A stretch of 64,000 nucleotides of DNA from Yoonia sp. R2331 (GCF_041103235.1 NZ_JBGCUN010000002.1:310001-374000), one strand, 5' to 3'; positions 26,483 to 35,279 are shown, numbered from the stretch's first letter. Program-made: numbers and translations. Notes: generated by a model from the letters alone, not told the origin.

Positions 26483-27091
26483 ATGCTTGACCGTGCAGCC
26501 CGCCAGATCATCGACCCGCCGCTGAACCGCATTGGTCAGCAGTTGGCGGGCCGTGGCTGGTCAGCGGATGGCGTCACACTGGTCGGCCTTGCCCTTGGTC
26601 TGATCGCGGCGCTTTGCATCTGGCTGGGCTGGTTTGCGCTGGCGCTGATCCCGCTTCTGGCAAGCCGGATTGCGGATGGATTGGATGGGGCCGTGGCGCG
26701 CGCCACGCGCAAAACCGACTTTGGCGGATACCTTGATATCGCTGCTGACTTTCTGTTCTACGGTGCTGTGCCCTTGGCCTTTGTCCTGAATGACCCGGCT
26801 GCCAACGGGGCGGCAGGGGCCTTTCTGCTAACCGCGTTCTACGTCAATGGCACCAGCTTTCTGGGCTTTGCGATCCTCGCGGAAAAGCGCAACATGCAAA
26901 CCACAGCACAGGGCCAGAAATCGCTTTACTACTCAAACGGCATTCTTGAGGGGACAGAGACCATCGTCTTTTTCGTCCTCCTGTGCCTCTTCCCCGCCGC
27001 CTTTCCCGCGCTGTCCTGGGTGTTTGGTCTGCTGTGCTTTGCCACCGCTGGCCTGCGCATCTGGGGCGCGCGTCAGATTTTCCAAGACTGA
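26483..27091 (+). CDS. ynjF: CDP-alcohol phosphatidyltransferase family protein YnjF
   Basis: A 202-residue membrane protein with the CDP-alcohol phosphotransferase motif spread over RIADGLDGAVARATRKTDF and GGYLDIAADF (D-x2-D-G-x2-A-R-x8-G-x3-D-x3-D). Close similarity to E. coli YnjF is visible through most of its length (SADGVTLVGLALG; KSLYYSNGILEGTETI). As in E. coli it stands with ynjBCD, here just upstream. The phospholipid it makes is unknown. Start MLDRAARQ at 26483 matches the E. coli N-terminus. Confidence 0.88.
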   Translation: MLDRAARQIIDPPLNRIGQQLAGRGWSADGVTLVGLALGLIAALCIWLGWFALALIPLLASRIADGLDGAVARATRKTDFGGYLDIAADFLFYGAVPLAFVLNDPAANGAAGAFLLTAFYVNGTSFLGFAILAEKRNMQTTAQGQKSLYYSNGILEGTETIVFFVLLCLFPAAFPALSWVFGLLCFATAGLRIWGARQIFQD

Positions 27092-27103
27092 AGGACCACT
27101 CAG

Positions 27104-28300
27104 ATGAAACACCTCGCTTACCTTGCTGCCTTGCTGCCCACCGTGGCGCTGGCGCAAACAGATCCCGCCGACTGGGACGCGGTAACCGCCGCCGCCGAAG
27201 GGCAGACCGTTTATTGGAACGCATGGGGCGGGTCGACCACCACCAATGATTTCATCGCATGGGTCGGTGACCGTGTGGCCGAGGATTACGGTGTCACGCT
27301 GGAGCACGTCAAACTGACCGACACCGCAGATGCGGTGACCCGCGTGCTGGCTGAAAAGCAGGCGGGCGAGGATGAAGACGGCGCCATCGACATGATCTGG
27401 ATCAACGGCGCAAACTTTGCCGCGATGAAGGAACAGGACCTGCTGTTTGGCCCCTTCGCCGAGCAACTGCCGAATTGGGCCTTTGTTGATGTGGACGGCA
27501 AGACCGTTCAGACCGATTTCACCGTGCCGGTTGAGGGGTTCGAGGCCCCTTGGGCCATGGCGCAGGTTGTCTTCATCCATGACACCGCTGATCTGGCAGA
27601 ACCCTTGGGCGACATGGTGCAGATCCTGAATTGGGCGCAGGCCAATCCGGGGCGCTTCACCTATCCGCAGCCCCCTGATTTCCTTGGCACGACCTTCCTG
27701 AAACAGGCGCTGGTTGACCTGCTGGATGACCCTTCTGCATTGGCCGAACCGGCGACGGACGCGAACTATGATGCCGTCACCGCGCCGCTTTGGGCCTATC
27801 TGGACGAGCTGACGCCAGCGCTTTGGCGCGAAGGTCGCGCTTATCCCGCAACCGGCCCCGCACAGCTGCAACTGATCGCAGATGGCGAGGTTGATCTGGC
27901 GATTTCCTTTAGCCCCGGTGAGGCGACAGCCGCGATTGCCAACAACCAGCTTCCCGACACCGTGCGCACCTTTGTGTTGGACGGCGGGACCATCGGCAAC
28001 GCCTCCTTTGTGGCCGTGCCCTATAACTCTGGCAGCACCGAAGGTGCGATGGTTGTCGCCAACTTCCTGATGTCGCCAGAGGCACAGGCCCGCGCGCAAG
28101 ACCCCAACATTCTGGGCTATGGCACGGTGCTGAACATGGACGCGCTGTCGGCTGACGACCGCGCCGCCTTTGACGCGCTGGAACTGGGCATCGCCACCCT
28201 GTCGCCGGCCGAGTTGGGCACCGTGCAGGCAGAACCGCACCCCAGCTGGATGACCCGCATTGCGGACGACTGGGTGCAGCGCTACGGCGTGGCGCAATAA
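27104..28300 (+). CDS. ynjB: ABC transporter substrate-binding protein YnjB
   Basis: A 398-residue periplasmic binding protein with signal peptide MKHLAYLAALLPTVALAQ. Conserved stretches include VYWNAWGGSTTTNDFIAWV, WINGANFAAMKEQDLLFGPF and ALWREGRAYPATGPAQLQL, typical of YnjB. The transported compound is unknown; thiamine-like or metal-organic substrates have been suggested for relatives. It follows ynjF by 12 bases and precedes ynjC by 45, forming one operon. Confidence 0.88.
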   Translation: MKHLAYLAALLPTVALAQTDPADWDAVTAAAEGQTVYWNAWGGSTTTNDFIAWVGDRVAEDYGVTLEHVKLTDTADAVTRVLAEKQAGEDEDGAIDMIWINGANFAAMKEQDLLFGPFAEQLPNWAFVDVDGKTVQTDFTVPVEGFEAPWAMAQVVFIHDTADLAEPLGDMVQILNWAQANPGRFTYPQPPDFLGTTFLKQALVDLLDDPSALAEPATDANYDAVTAPLWAYLDELTPALWREGRAYPATGPAQLQLIADGEVDLAISFSPGEATAAIANNQLPDTVRTFVLDGGTIGNASFVAVPYNSGSTEGAMVVANFLMSPEAQARAQDPNILGYGTVLNMDALSADDRAAFDALELGIATLSPAELGTVQAEPHPSWMTRIADDWVQRYGVAQ

Positions 28301-28345
28301 GTCCGTTCGCCGGGGCTGCATCCCTGCCGCCCCGGCCCACCTGAC

Positions 28346-30037
28346 ATGCAGCGCACCCTGCTTCCCATCCTGCCGCTTGTGACGCTCGCGGTGATGCTCG
28401 GCCCGGTTTTGGCCGGGCTTTGGGGGACGGTGCTGCCCGCCTTTGGCCATTTTCCTGCCGCCGGTGAAACTGGCCCTAGCCTTGCCCCGTTCCGCGCGCT
28501 GATCAATTGGCCGGGCCTGCCGCACGCGGTCACGCTGTCGCTGCTGACCGGCATTGGGGCCACCGTGATCGCGTTGACGATCGTGGCCCTGCTGACCGCG
28601 GGCTGGTCCGGCACCCGTTCGTTTCGCGCGCTGGAACGCGCCCTTTCGCCGCTTTTGTCGGTGCCCCATGCCGCCGCCGCCTTTGGTCTGGCCTTTCTGA
28701 TCGCGCCTTCCGGCTGGGTGTCGCGTTTGCTGTCACCGGCGCTGACGGGCTGGGAAAGACCCCCTGATCTGTTGATCGTGCAGGACCACTGGGGGCTGAC
28801 CATGATGGCAGGCCTTGTGGTGAAAGAGGTGCCGTTTCTGCTGCTGATGACCCTCTCTGCCCTTGGGCAAACCGATGCGGCGCGGGCGCAGGCCGTCTCT
28901 GCCGCGCTGGGGTATGGCCGGGTCACGGGCTGGCTGAAAACCGTGTTCCCGCGCGTCTACACACAGATCCGTCTGCCGGTCTATGTGGTGCTGGCCTATG
29001 CGATGTCGGTCGTGGACGTGGCGGTGATCCTTGGCCCCAACACGCCGCCGCCCCTGTCGGTCCAAATCGTCAAATGGATGTCTGATCCGGTTCTGGCCCT
29101 GCGGCTGCAAGCGGCCGCCGCCGCCTTGCTGCAACTTGGCCTTGTCCTTGGCGCGCTTGCCGCCTGGCGTCTGGGCGAAACCGTTGTGGCCCGTCTTGGC
29201 CGTCGCTGGATCGCTGCCGGTGGCCGGGGTCGCGCTGACCGCGCCGTGGCCGGTGCGGCGCTGGCCGTTGGCACCACATCGGCACTGGCGGTGCTGCTGG
29301 GGCTGGCGGTGCTGGCGGTCTGGTCCTTTGCCGGGTTCTGGGGCTTTCCCGATGCCCTGCCTGATAGTGCGACGCTCAAGAACTGGATGCGCCACGGCCC
29401 TTCGGCGCTGGGCGCTTTGGCTGATACCGCGCTCATCGCGCTCAGTGTCACCTTCGTGGCGCTGATGCTGACCATTGGCTGTCTGGAGGCTGAATACCGC
29501 TACAACCTGCGCGTCACGACACGCGGCATGTGGCTGCTCTATTTGCCACTACTGATCCCGCAAACCGCGTTCCTGCCGGGGCTACAAACGCTGCTTTTGT
29601 CGGTGGGCGCGGACGTTGGCATCTGGCCGGTTCTGCTGGCGCATTTGGTCTTTGTGCTGCCTTACGTCTTTTTGTCATTGGCCGACCCGTTCCGCGCATG
29701 GGACGCGCGCACCGGCACTGTGGCCGCGGCCCTTGGCGGATCACCTGACCGGGTGCTGTGGCGCGTGCGTCTGCCGATGCTGCTGCGCCCGGTCCTGACC
29801 GCCACCGCCGTCGGCATCGCCGTCTCTGTCGGGCAATACCTGCCCACCTTGCTGATTGGTGGCGGCCGCGTGTCGACCCTCACGACAGAGGCGGTGGCGC
29901 TGGCATCCGGGGGTGACAGGCGCGCGATTGGTTTCTACGGCTTGCTGCAAACCGGGGCCGCGCTGCTGCCCTTTGCACTGGCGCTGCTGGTGCCGGCACT
30001 TTGGTGGCGCAACAGAAGGGGGCTGCGGCATGGCTAA
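28346..30037 (+). CDS. ynjC: ABC transporter permease YnjC (double domain)
   Basis: A 563-residue fused permease with two BPD_transp_1 domains, about 1-275 and 300-560, and so about twelve helices, as in E. coli YnjC. Coupling loops are AALGYGRVTGWLKTVFPRVY in the first half and AALGGSPDRVLWRVRLPML in the second. Its stop lies eight bases inside ynjD, so the pair is translationally coupled. Confidence 0.88.
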   Translation: MQRTLLPILPLVTLAVMLGPVLAGLWGTVLPAFGHFPAAGETGPSLAPFRALINWPGLPHAVTLSLLTGIGATVIALTIVALLTAGWSGTRSFRALERALSPLLSVPHAAAAFGLAFLIAPSGWVSRLLSPALTGWERPPDLLIVQDHWGLTMMAGLVVKEVPFLLLMTLSALGQTDAARAQAVSAALGYGRVTGWLKTVFPRVYTQIRLPVYVVLAYAMSVVDVAVILGPNTPPPLSVQIVKWMSDPVLALRLQAAAAALLQLGLVLGALAAWRLGETVVARLGRRWIAAGGRGRADRAVAGAALAVGTTSALAVLLGLAVLAVWSFAGFWGFPDALPDSATLKNWMRHGPSALGALADTALIALSVTFVALMLTIGCLEAEYRYNLRVTTRGMWLLYLPLLIPQTAFLPGLQTLLLSVGADVGIWPVLLAHLVFVLPYVFLSLADPFRAWDARTGTVAAALGGSPDRVLWRVRLPMLLRPVLTATAVGIAVSVGQYLPTLLIGGGRVSTLTTEAVALASGGDRRAIGFYGLLQTGAALLPFALALLVPALWWRNRRGLRHG

Positions 30038-30662
30038 GGGTCTGACGCTTGATCAGGTGGTGATCGCCAAAGGCGGCGCACCGTTGGTGTCCCTTGACCG
30101 GCACATCGCACCGGGTGAGGTGCTGACCGTCATGGGCCCCTCTGGCGTGGGTAAATCCACGCTGCTGTCCTTCGTCACCGGCACGCTGGCGGGCGATTTT
30201 CGCGGCGCGGGCCGCGTGCTGCTGGACGGGCAAGACATCACCGACCAGCCACCGCACCAGCGGATGGTGGGTATCCTGTTTCAGGATGATCTGCTGTTCC
30301 CGCACCTGTCGGTGGGGCAAAACCTTGCCTTTGGCCTGCGCGCCGGTGGCAGCCGCGCGGACCGCCGCGCCCGGATTGATGCCGCACTGGAAGAGGTCGG
30401 GCTGGCCGGGTTCGCTGACCGCGATCCTGCCACCCTGTCGGGCGGGCAAAAGGCCCGCGTGGCCCTGATGCGGATGCTGCTCGCGGACCCTTGCGCGCTG
30501 CTGCTGGATGAGGCGTTCAGCCGTCTGGATACAGAACGCCGCGCGCAGGTGCGCAGCCTTGTGTTCGATCGCGCCCGTGCGCTGCAACTGCCGGTGCTGA
30601 TGGTCACCCATGACGCCGAAGATGCCGCCGCCGCTGGCGGTGAGGTTGTCACACTGGCCTAG
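30030..30662 (+). CDS. ynjD: ABC transporter ATP-binding protein YnjD
   Basis: A 210-residue ATPase with Walker A GPSGVGKSTL, Q-loop ILFQDDLLFPHLSV, a shortened signature TLSGGQKARVALMRM, Walker B ALLLDEAFSRLD and MVTHDAED. It completes the ynjBCD importer. Its TAG stop and the TAG stop of convergent crtC overlap in one palindromic CTAG (30659-30662), so this gene abuts the photosynthesis cluster with no spacer. Confidence 0.9.
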   Translation: MAKGLTLDQVVIAKGGAPLVSLDRHIAPGEVLTVMGPSGVGKSTLLSFVTGTLAGDFRGAGRVLLDGQDITDQPPHQRMVGILFQDDLLFPHLSVGQNLAFGLRAGGSRADRRARIDAALEEVGLAGFADRDPATLSGGQKARVALMRMLLADPCALLLDEAFSRLDTERRAQVRSLVFDRARALQLPVLMVTHDAEDAAAAGGEVVTLA

Positions 30663-31666
30663 GACCAGCCCGCGCGCCGTGGCACCCTGACGGCCAGCAT
30701 CGGCTTCAGCAGTGGTGACCGGAACCGCCGCAAATCCAGCGCCTCGTGCACGCCTGTCGTGATCTCTCCATCCAGCTGCGTTGTCACCGCGGCGCGGGTG
30801 TAAAACGGGGCGTCCAACATCGCCAGCGCCTGCTTTGGTGTGGTGCCCGGATCAGCCCGCGTTTCGCGCCGCACTTGCCACAGCGAGTTGGCGAACCGCT
30901 TGCGCGGGGGGGCGGTGACATGGCGCGCGCTGCCATCCGGGTCAAACCGCACGGCGGTGTCAAACGACGTCCCATCGCGCTGGGTCACGTCGTAAAACGC
31001 CGTCGCCCCGCCACCCGTGGGAAAGCTGCCCCACGTCCAGTTGTCAAAATCCGCCTCAAGCGCGCGGGTGCCGAAATTGGCGTCAAAGTAGCCCTTGCCG
31101 GACCACTGCCAGCCCGTTGCTTCCAGATCGACGCGGATGTCCGACAGGGGCGCAAAGGGCCGCCAGACGTGTGCCCCGTCACGCGTCAGCGGCAGTTCAA
31201 CCCCCGTCACCGCGCGCGGCGTCACGGTGATCTTGCCGCGCACCCGCGACACCAGCGGCGGGCTTGCGATTTCGTCGATGGTGATTACCAATGACCGCCC
31301 ATCCCAATGCATCTGGCTGGGTCCAACCTTCAGCGTATCGCGGCTTGTCTCCAACGCGGCCCGCCCCCGGTCGGTCATCGTGAATCGCCCGCCTTTGCCA
31401 TAGGTCGCCACATTGATGCAGCAGTGATTGGCAGGGTCTTTGCGGCCCGACCACGCATACCAAGGTGAAAAGACCGATCCGATAAACCCTATGACAGAGA
31501 CCGCTTTGGTCCCGCAGTCGCTGATCCCATCGACATACCACCAGGCATAGCCGTCGCGGGGGACGTGGATGTCAAAGTTTGGTCGGTCATGATCGCTGCG
31601 GCCGCATGCCGGGCGGAGAGTGTGGCCATCGGCACCCCCGCGCCGGGATGCGCCCCGCCCCCGCAC
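30659..31666 (-). CDS. crtC: carotenoid 1,2-hydratase (hydroxyneurosporene synthase)
   Basis: CrtC hydrates the psi-end of neurosporene or its derivatives in the spheroidene pathway. The conserved protein begins near NFDIHVPRDGYAWWYVDGI and continues IGFIGSVFSPWYAWSGRKDP, HCCINVATYGKGG, HVWRPFAPL and FDANFGTRALE. The end at 30659 is certain. The start is not: no ATG, GTG or TTG lies close before the conserved region. The nearest is GTG at 31666, preceded by GAAGGGG, which is used here and overlaps crtD by 178 bases. It is co-oriented with crtD, as in Rhodobacter. Confidence 0.88.
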   Translation of the reverse strand: MRGRGASRRGGADGHTLRPACGRSDHDRPNFDIHVPRDGYAWWYVDGISDCGTKAVSVIGFIGSVFSPWYAWSGRKDPANHCCINVATYGKGGRFTMTDRGRAALETSRDTLKVGPSQMHWDGRSLVITIDEIASPPLVSRVRGKITVTPRAVTGVELPLTRDGAHVWRPFAPLSDIRVDLEATGWQWSGKGYFDANFGTRALEADFDNWTWGSFPTGGGATAFYDVTQRDGTSFDTAVRFDPDGSARHVTAPPRKRFANSLWQVRRETRADPGTTPKQALAMLDAPFYTRAAVTTQLDGEITTGVHEALDLRRFRSPLLKPMLAVRVPRRAGWS

Positions 31667-33042
31667 AGATACAGCCCCTTCACGCTGGTCCGCGCCTTTG
31701 GCCGTTTGAAGGCTGCCGTCATCCCCTGCGGGGATCGCCCGTAAAGTGACCCCATGCTGTGCGGGCACAGTGCGTCGAACTCCTGCGGTGTGGTCAGCGT
31801 GTCCGGCCCCGGCGTTGGTGTGAACCGCAGACCGAAGGCCGCCAGGCGACTGAAGGTCAGTGTCTGACATATGTGTTTCTCCTCTTGCGGGTCGCGGACA
31901 ACCGGCGGGGCGTTCATGATGACCTCGAACCGCTGCATGGCGTCTATGGCGGCACTGCCGTGATCCTGCGCGCATAGATAAAGCGTGGCGTCTTGTGGCA
32001 TCTTTCCCCGGCTCAGCGGTTGGAATTCCGCATTGGCGATCTTGCCGAAAAAGACGTTGTGATGGGCCAGATCCGGCCCGCGCGGGGCTGCGGCAAAGGC
32101 ATGAACATAGGCCGACAGGCTGCGCGGTGTGGTGGCGCTGCCGGGCACAGCTTCAGCCACGCCCTTGCCCAATGCGCCGACCTGTAAGGCGCGCGGATCG
32201 CCGTTGAACAGCACCACATCCGCGTTGAACCTGTCATGCCCGGCTTCAACCCCGGTGACCGCTCCGCCCTGCTTGATGATCCGTGTCACCGCGGTGTTGA
32301 ACTGGAATGTGGCGCCAAGCGCCTCTGCCTGCTGTTGCAAGACCTGCGCCAACCGGTGCATCCCGCCGTCCACCGCCCAAACGCCCTGCGCCTCGGCGTC
32401 CGAGATCAACGACAGGATCGCGGGCGATGCCAGTGGCGAGCCACCGACATATGTGGCGTAACGTCCGAAGAGCTGCGCCAGTCGCGGGTCACGGAACGAC
32501 GCAGACAAATCGCGCGCCATGTTGCGCCATGGGGCCATATCGGCAACCAGGCGCGGGTTGCGCAGCACATGAGCAATCAGCGCGGTCTGGCGCGGGGCCT
32601 CAGCCTGCATCATCGGGGCGTCAAACGCCGCGAACAACCGCGCTGCCCGGTCTGCGAACCGTGTGTATTGCGCGGCGGCCTTGCTGCCGAATGTGGCGTG
32701 GACATTGGCCACGGTGGCCGCCCGGTCCGCCATCAGATCAAAGGTCGTGCCGTCATCCCAGAAATGGCGCGCGATCACGTCCAAGGGGCGCAGCGTCAGA
32801 TGGTCCGACAGCGACAGCCCGCAATCGGCGAACAGCGCCTCGAAGACCGGGCGCATGGTCAGTACGGTGGGTCCTGCATCCACCGGCCCCGCAGCCGAGG
32901 GCAGGGTGCGCATCTTGCCGCCCGGTCCGCCGTGCATCTCCAGCACGGTCACAGCGCACCCGCTGTGCGCCAGCCGCAAAGCCGCCGCCAATCCGCCGAT
33001 CCCGGCCCCGATAATGATCACGCGCGTGGTGGTTTTGGGCAT
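31489..33042 (-). CDS. crtD: methoxyneurosporene (hydroxyneurosporene) desaturase
   Basis: A 517-residue phytoene-desaturase-family flavoprotein. CrtD adds the 3,4-double bond to carotenoids of the spheroidene branch. The FAD site is VIIIGAGIGGLAAALRLAHS, with PGGKMRTLPSAAGPVDAGPT and the C-terminal GLYLCGGGAHPGAGVPMA. ATG 33042 has GGAGGG just upstream. The last 100 or more bases are also used by crtC in another frame, so the final 20-30 residues may not be conserved. Two PpsR boxes at 33083-33125 lie upstream, shared with divergent crtE. Confidence 0.92.
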   Translation of the reverse strand: MPKTTTRVIIIGAGIGGLAAALRLAHSGCAVTVLEMHGGPGGKMRTLPSAAGPVDAGPTVLTMRPVFEALFADCGLSLSDHLTLRPLDVIARHFWDDGTTFDLMADRAATVANVHATFGSKAAAQYTRFADRAARLFAAFDAPMMQAEAPRQTALIAHVLRNPRLVADMAPWRNMARDLSASFRDPRLAQLFGRYATYVGGSPLASPAILSLISDAEAQGVWAVDGGMHRLAQVLQQQAEALGATFQFNTAVTRIIKQGGAVTGVEAGHDRFNADVVLFNGDPRALQVGALGKGVAEAVPGSATTPRSLSAYVHAFAAAPRGPDLAHHNVFFGKIANAEFQPLSRGKMPQDATLYLCAQDHGSAAIDAMQRFEVIMNAPPVVRDPQEEKHICQTLTFSRLAAFGLRFTPTPGPDTLTTPQEFDALCPHSMGSLYGRSPQGMTAAFKRPKARTSVKGLYLCGGGAHPGAGVPMATLSARHAAAAIMTDQTLTSTSPATAMPGGMSMGSATAGPKRSLS

Positions 33043-33082
33043 GGTCCCTCCGATCCCCAGTGTTGACTCAGGCAGATGATTG

Positions 33083-33100
33083 TGTCCAGTTTGATTTACA
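33083..33100. promoter_or_regulatory. PpsR/CrtJ box, crtD-crtE region
   Basis: TGTCCAGTTTGATTTACA fits TGT-N12-ACA, the site bound by the aerobic photosynthesis repressor PpsR (CrtJ). It lies 41 bases from crtD and 45 from crtE, with a second box beginning seven bases further on. Confidence 0.85.
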
Positions 33101-33107
33101 CAATGGC

Positions 33108-33125
33108 TGTCAGCTAAGTGATACA
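33108..33125. promoter_or_regulatory. second PpsR/CrtJ box, crtD-crtE region
   Basis: TGTCAGCTAAGTGATACA fits TGT-N12-ACA. It is separated by seven bases from the 33083-33100 box, the arrangement needed for cooperative binding of two PpsR units over the divergent crtD and crtE promoters. Confidence 0.8.
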
Positions 33126-33144
33126 TGCCCGCAGGGGGACAGAA

Positions 33145-34026
33145 ATGCGCATCGCAGAACGGATTGACATCGCCCTGACACGGGCCATCTTTGACGGTCA
33201 GCGCGAGGCCGCACCAGCCAAGCTGGCCGCAGCCCTCGGCTATGCCGTCACACCCGGAGGCGCGCGGATCAGGCCGACGATCCTGATGTCCGTGGCTCTG
33301 GCGTGTGGCGATGACCAGCCCAAGGTCACTGATGCTGCCGCCGTGGCGCTTGAACTGATGCACTCGGCCAGTCTGGTTCACGACGACCTGCCTTGTTTTG
33401 ATGATGCCGACCTGCGCCGGGGTAAACCCGCGCTGCACCGCGCCTTTTCCGAACCGCTGGCCGTGCTGACCGGCGACAGCCTGATCATCATGGCATTTCA
33501 GGTGCTGGCCCGCGCTGCTGGCCTGATGCCGCACCGGACCCTGCAACTGATCGAGGTGCTGTCCACGCGCTCTGGCATGCCGCACGGCATCTGTGCCGGG
33601 CAGGGCTGGGAAAGCGAAGAGGTGATTGACCTGTCGGCCTACCACCAGTCCAAGACCGGTGCGCTGTTTATCGCCGCCACCCAGATGGGGGCAATCGCCG
33701 CCGGGCAGGAACCCGACCAATGGGAAGAACTTGGCGCGCGCATTGGCGAGGCGTTTCAGGTGGCCGACGATTTGCGCGACGCGCTGTGTGATGCCGAAAC
33801 GCTGGGCAAACCCGCCGGACAGGACGATCTGCATGGGCGGCCCAATGCGGTGACGGAACTTGGTGTGACCGGGGCCGTGGATCGCTTTGACGCGATCCTG
33901 ACTGGCGCGATCTCCTCGATCCCCGCCTGCCCGGGAGAGGCCGCACTGGCCCAGATGGTTCGTGCCTATGCCGACAAACTGGTGCCCGCCGTGGCCCGTG
34001 ACCGCTTGTCAGTGCCCGGCGAGTAA
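33145..34026 (+). CDS. crtE: geranylgeranyl diphosphate synthase
   Basis: A 293-residue trans-isoprenyl diphosphate synthase that makes the C20 precursor for carotenoids and for the bacteriochlorophyll tail. The first Asp-rich motif is HDDLPCFDDADLRRGKPALH and the second is FQVADDLRDAL. Further conserved stretches are GGARIRPTIL and PHGICAGQGWE. ATG 33145 follows a GGGGG ribosome site and sits 19 bases past the PpsR box pair. The stop overlaps crtF (TAATG), so they are coupled. Confidence 0.95.
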   Translation: MRIAERIDIALTRAIFDGQREAAPAKLAAALGYAVTPGGARIRPTILMSVALACGDDQPKVTDAAAVALELMHSASLVHDDLPCFDDADLRRGKPALHRAFSEPLAVLTGDSLIIMAFQVLARAAGLMPHRTLQLIEVLSTRSGMPHGICAGQGWESEEVIDLSAYHQSKTGALFIAATQMGAIAAGQEPDQWEELGARIGEAFQVADDLRDALCDAETLGKPAGQDDLHGRPNAVTELGVTGAVDRFDAILTGAISSIPACPGEAALAQMVRAYADKLVPAVARDRLSVPGE

Positions 34027-35168
34027 TGGCGGATGTGGGCCTGTCCGGGGGCCGTGCGCCTGCGCGCCCCGACCGGCTGCCCACCGGGCGTCTGGCGCGT
34101 CTGCCCGCCAGCCCCGGCTTTCAGGCCTGGGCCGCGCGCGTCCCGCTTTTGCGCCGACTGGTCCGCACCGAAGGCGAGGCGATGTTCGATCTGGTCGCAG
34201 GCTTTTGCCACAGTCAGATCCTGCTGGCGCTGGTCCGTCTGCGCATTCCCACCTTGCTGCTGTCGCACCGCATGACCGCCGCCGCATTGGCCGCCGACAC
34301 ACAGGTGCCCCCCGACCGGATGCAAGTGCTTTTGAATGCCGCCGTCTCGCTGCGCCTGCTGAAATGCCGGGGCGGATACTACCAACTGACCACGCGCGGC
34401 ACGGCACTGGCCGGGGTGCCGGGCCTGCAAGGCATGATCGACCACCACGATGTGCTTTATCGCGACCTGACCGACCCCGTCGCGTTTTTCCGGGGCGAGG
34501 TCGACACCGAACTGGCAGATTTCTGGCCCTATGTCTTTGGCGCAGGCGGTGCCACCGACCCTGATGTGACCGCGCGCTATAGTCGCTTGATGACCGACAG
34601 TCAGGCGCTCGTGGCCGCTGATACGATTGCGGCTGTGAACTGGTCAGGTGCCTCCCATGTGATGGACATCGGCGGCGGCACCGGCGCCTTTCTGGCTGCC
34701 TTGGGGCAGGTCGTGCGCACACCGCACCTGACACTTTTTGATCTGCCTGCCGTGGCGCCCGCGGCTGCCAAACGGTTCGCTGATACCGGCCTGCTGGACC
34801 GCACCACGATTGCGCCGGGATCGTTCCGCGATGATCCGCTGCCGCAGGGCGCGGATGTGATCACGCTGGTGCGGGTGCTCTACGATCACGCCGATGACAC
34901 GGTGCTGGCGCTCTTGCGCGCGGCCTTTGACGCGCTGCCGCCGGGGGGGCGGCTGATCGTGTCCGAACCGATGACAGGTGGGCAGGCCCCGCAGCGCGCT
35001 GGCGACGCCTATTTCGCGCTTTATTGCATGGCCATGCGCACCGGTCGCGCCCGGTCTGCCACACAGGTGCAGGCGTTGATGCAGCAGGCGGGCTTTGCCC
35101 AGTTTAGGGCCCCAAAGCCGCACCGGCCATTTGTCACATCCGTGGTCTGGGGTGTCAGGCCAAGCTGA
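34026..35168 (+). CDS. crtF: O-methyltransferase of carotenoid synthesis (hydroxyneurosporene methyltransferase)
   Basis: A 380-residue methyltransferase of the O-methyltransferase 2 family, acting on hydroxyl groups of the spheroidene pathway. An N-terminal dimerisation region (about 30-140) precedes the SAM-binding domain with HVMDIGGGTGAFLAAL and FDLPAVAP, then DVITLVRVLYDHADDTVLAL and LIVSEPMTGGQAPQRAGDAY. It begins inside the crtE stop. The 111-base gap that follows holds the two bchC PpsR boxes. Confidence 0.95.
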   Translation: MADVGLSGGRAPARPDRLPTGRLARLPASPGFQAWAARVPLLRRLVRTEGEAMFDLVAGFCHSQILLALVRLRIPTLLLSHRMTAAALAADTQVPPDRMQVLLNAAVSLRLLKCRGGYYQLTTRGTALAGVPGLQGMIDHHDVLYRDLTDPVAFFRGEVDTELADFWPYVFGAGGATDPDVTARYSRLMTDSQALVAADTIAAVNWSGASHVMDIGGGTGAFLAALGQVVRTPHLTLFDLPAVAPAAAKRFADTGLLDRTTIAPGSFRDDPLPQGADVITLVRVLYDHADDTVLALLRAAFDALPPGGRLIVSEPMTGGQAPQRAGDAYFALYCMAMRTGRARSATQVQALMQQAGFAQFRAPKPHRPFVTSVVWGVRPS

Positions 35169-35177
35169 CACGCGGCT

Positions 35178-35195
35178 TGTCCAAATCATTTGACA
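35178..35195. promoter_or_regulatory. PpsR/CrtJ box 1 of bchC
   Basis: TGTCCAAATCATTTGACA fits TGT-N12-ACA and is almost fully palindromic (TGTC ... GACA). A second box begins exactly eight bases after it ends, the spacing known for the R. capsulatus bchC promoter. Confidence 0.9.
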
Positions 35196-35203
35196 TAAGT
35201 GAC

Positions 35204-35221
35204 TGTAAGGCTAGACTGACA
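35204..35221. promoter_or_regulatory. PpsR/CrtJ box 2 of bchC
   Basis: TGTAAGGCTAGACTGACA fits TGT-N12-ACA. With the box at 35178 it forms the tandem repressor site before the bchC-bchX-bchY-bchZ-puf operon. Confidence 0.88.
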
Positions 35222-35279
35222 GTTGACAGATTGTCGCACTTCAACAGCGCCAAATGTCGGGACAAAACGGGGAAAAACC

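Noticed and set aside
31575-31600. Single-base deletion as the definite explanation for the missing crtC start
   Set aside because: Adding one C would fuse crtD and crtC into a single frame, which is not the normal layout; kept as one possibility only.
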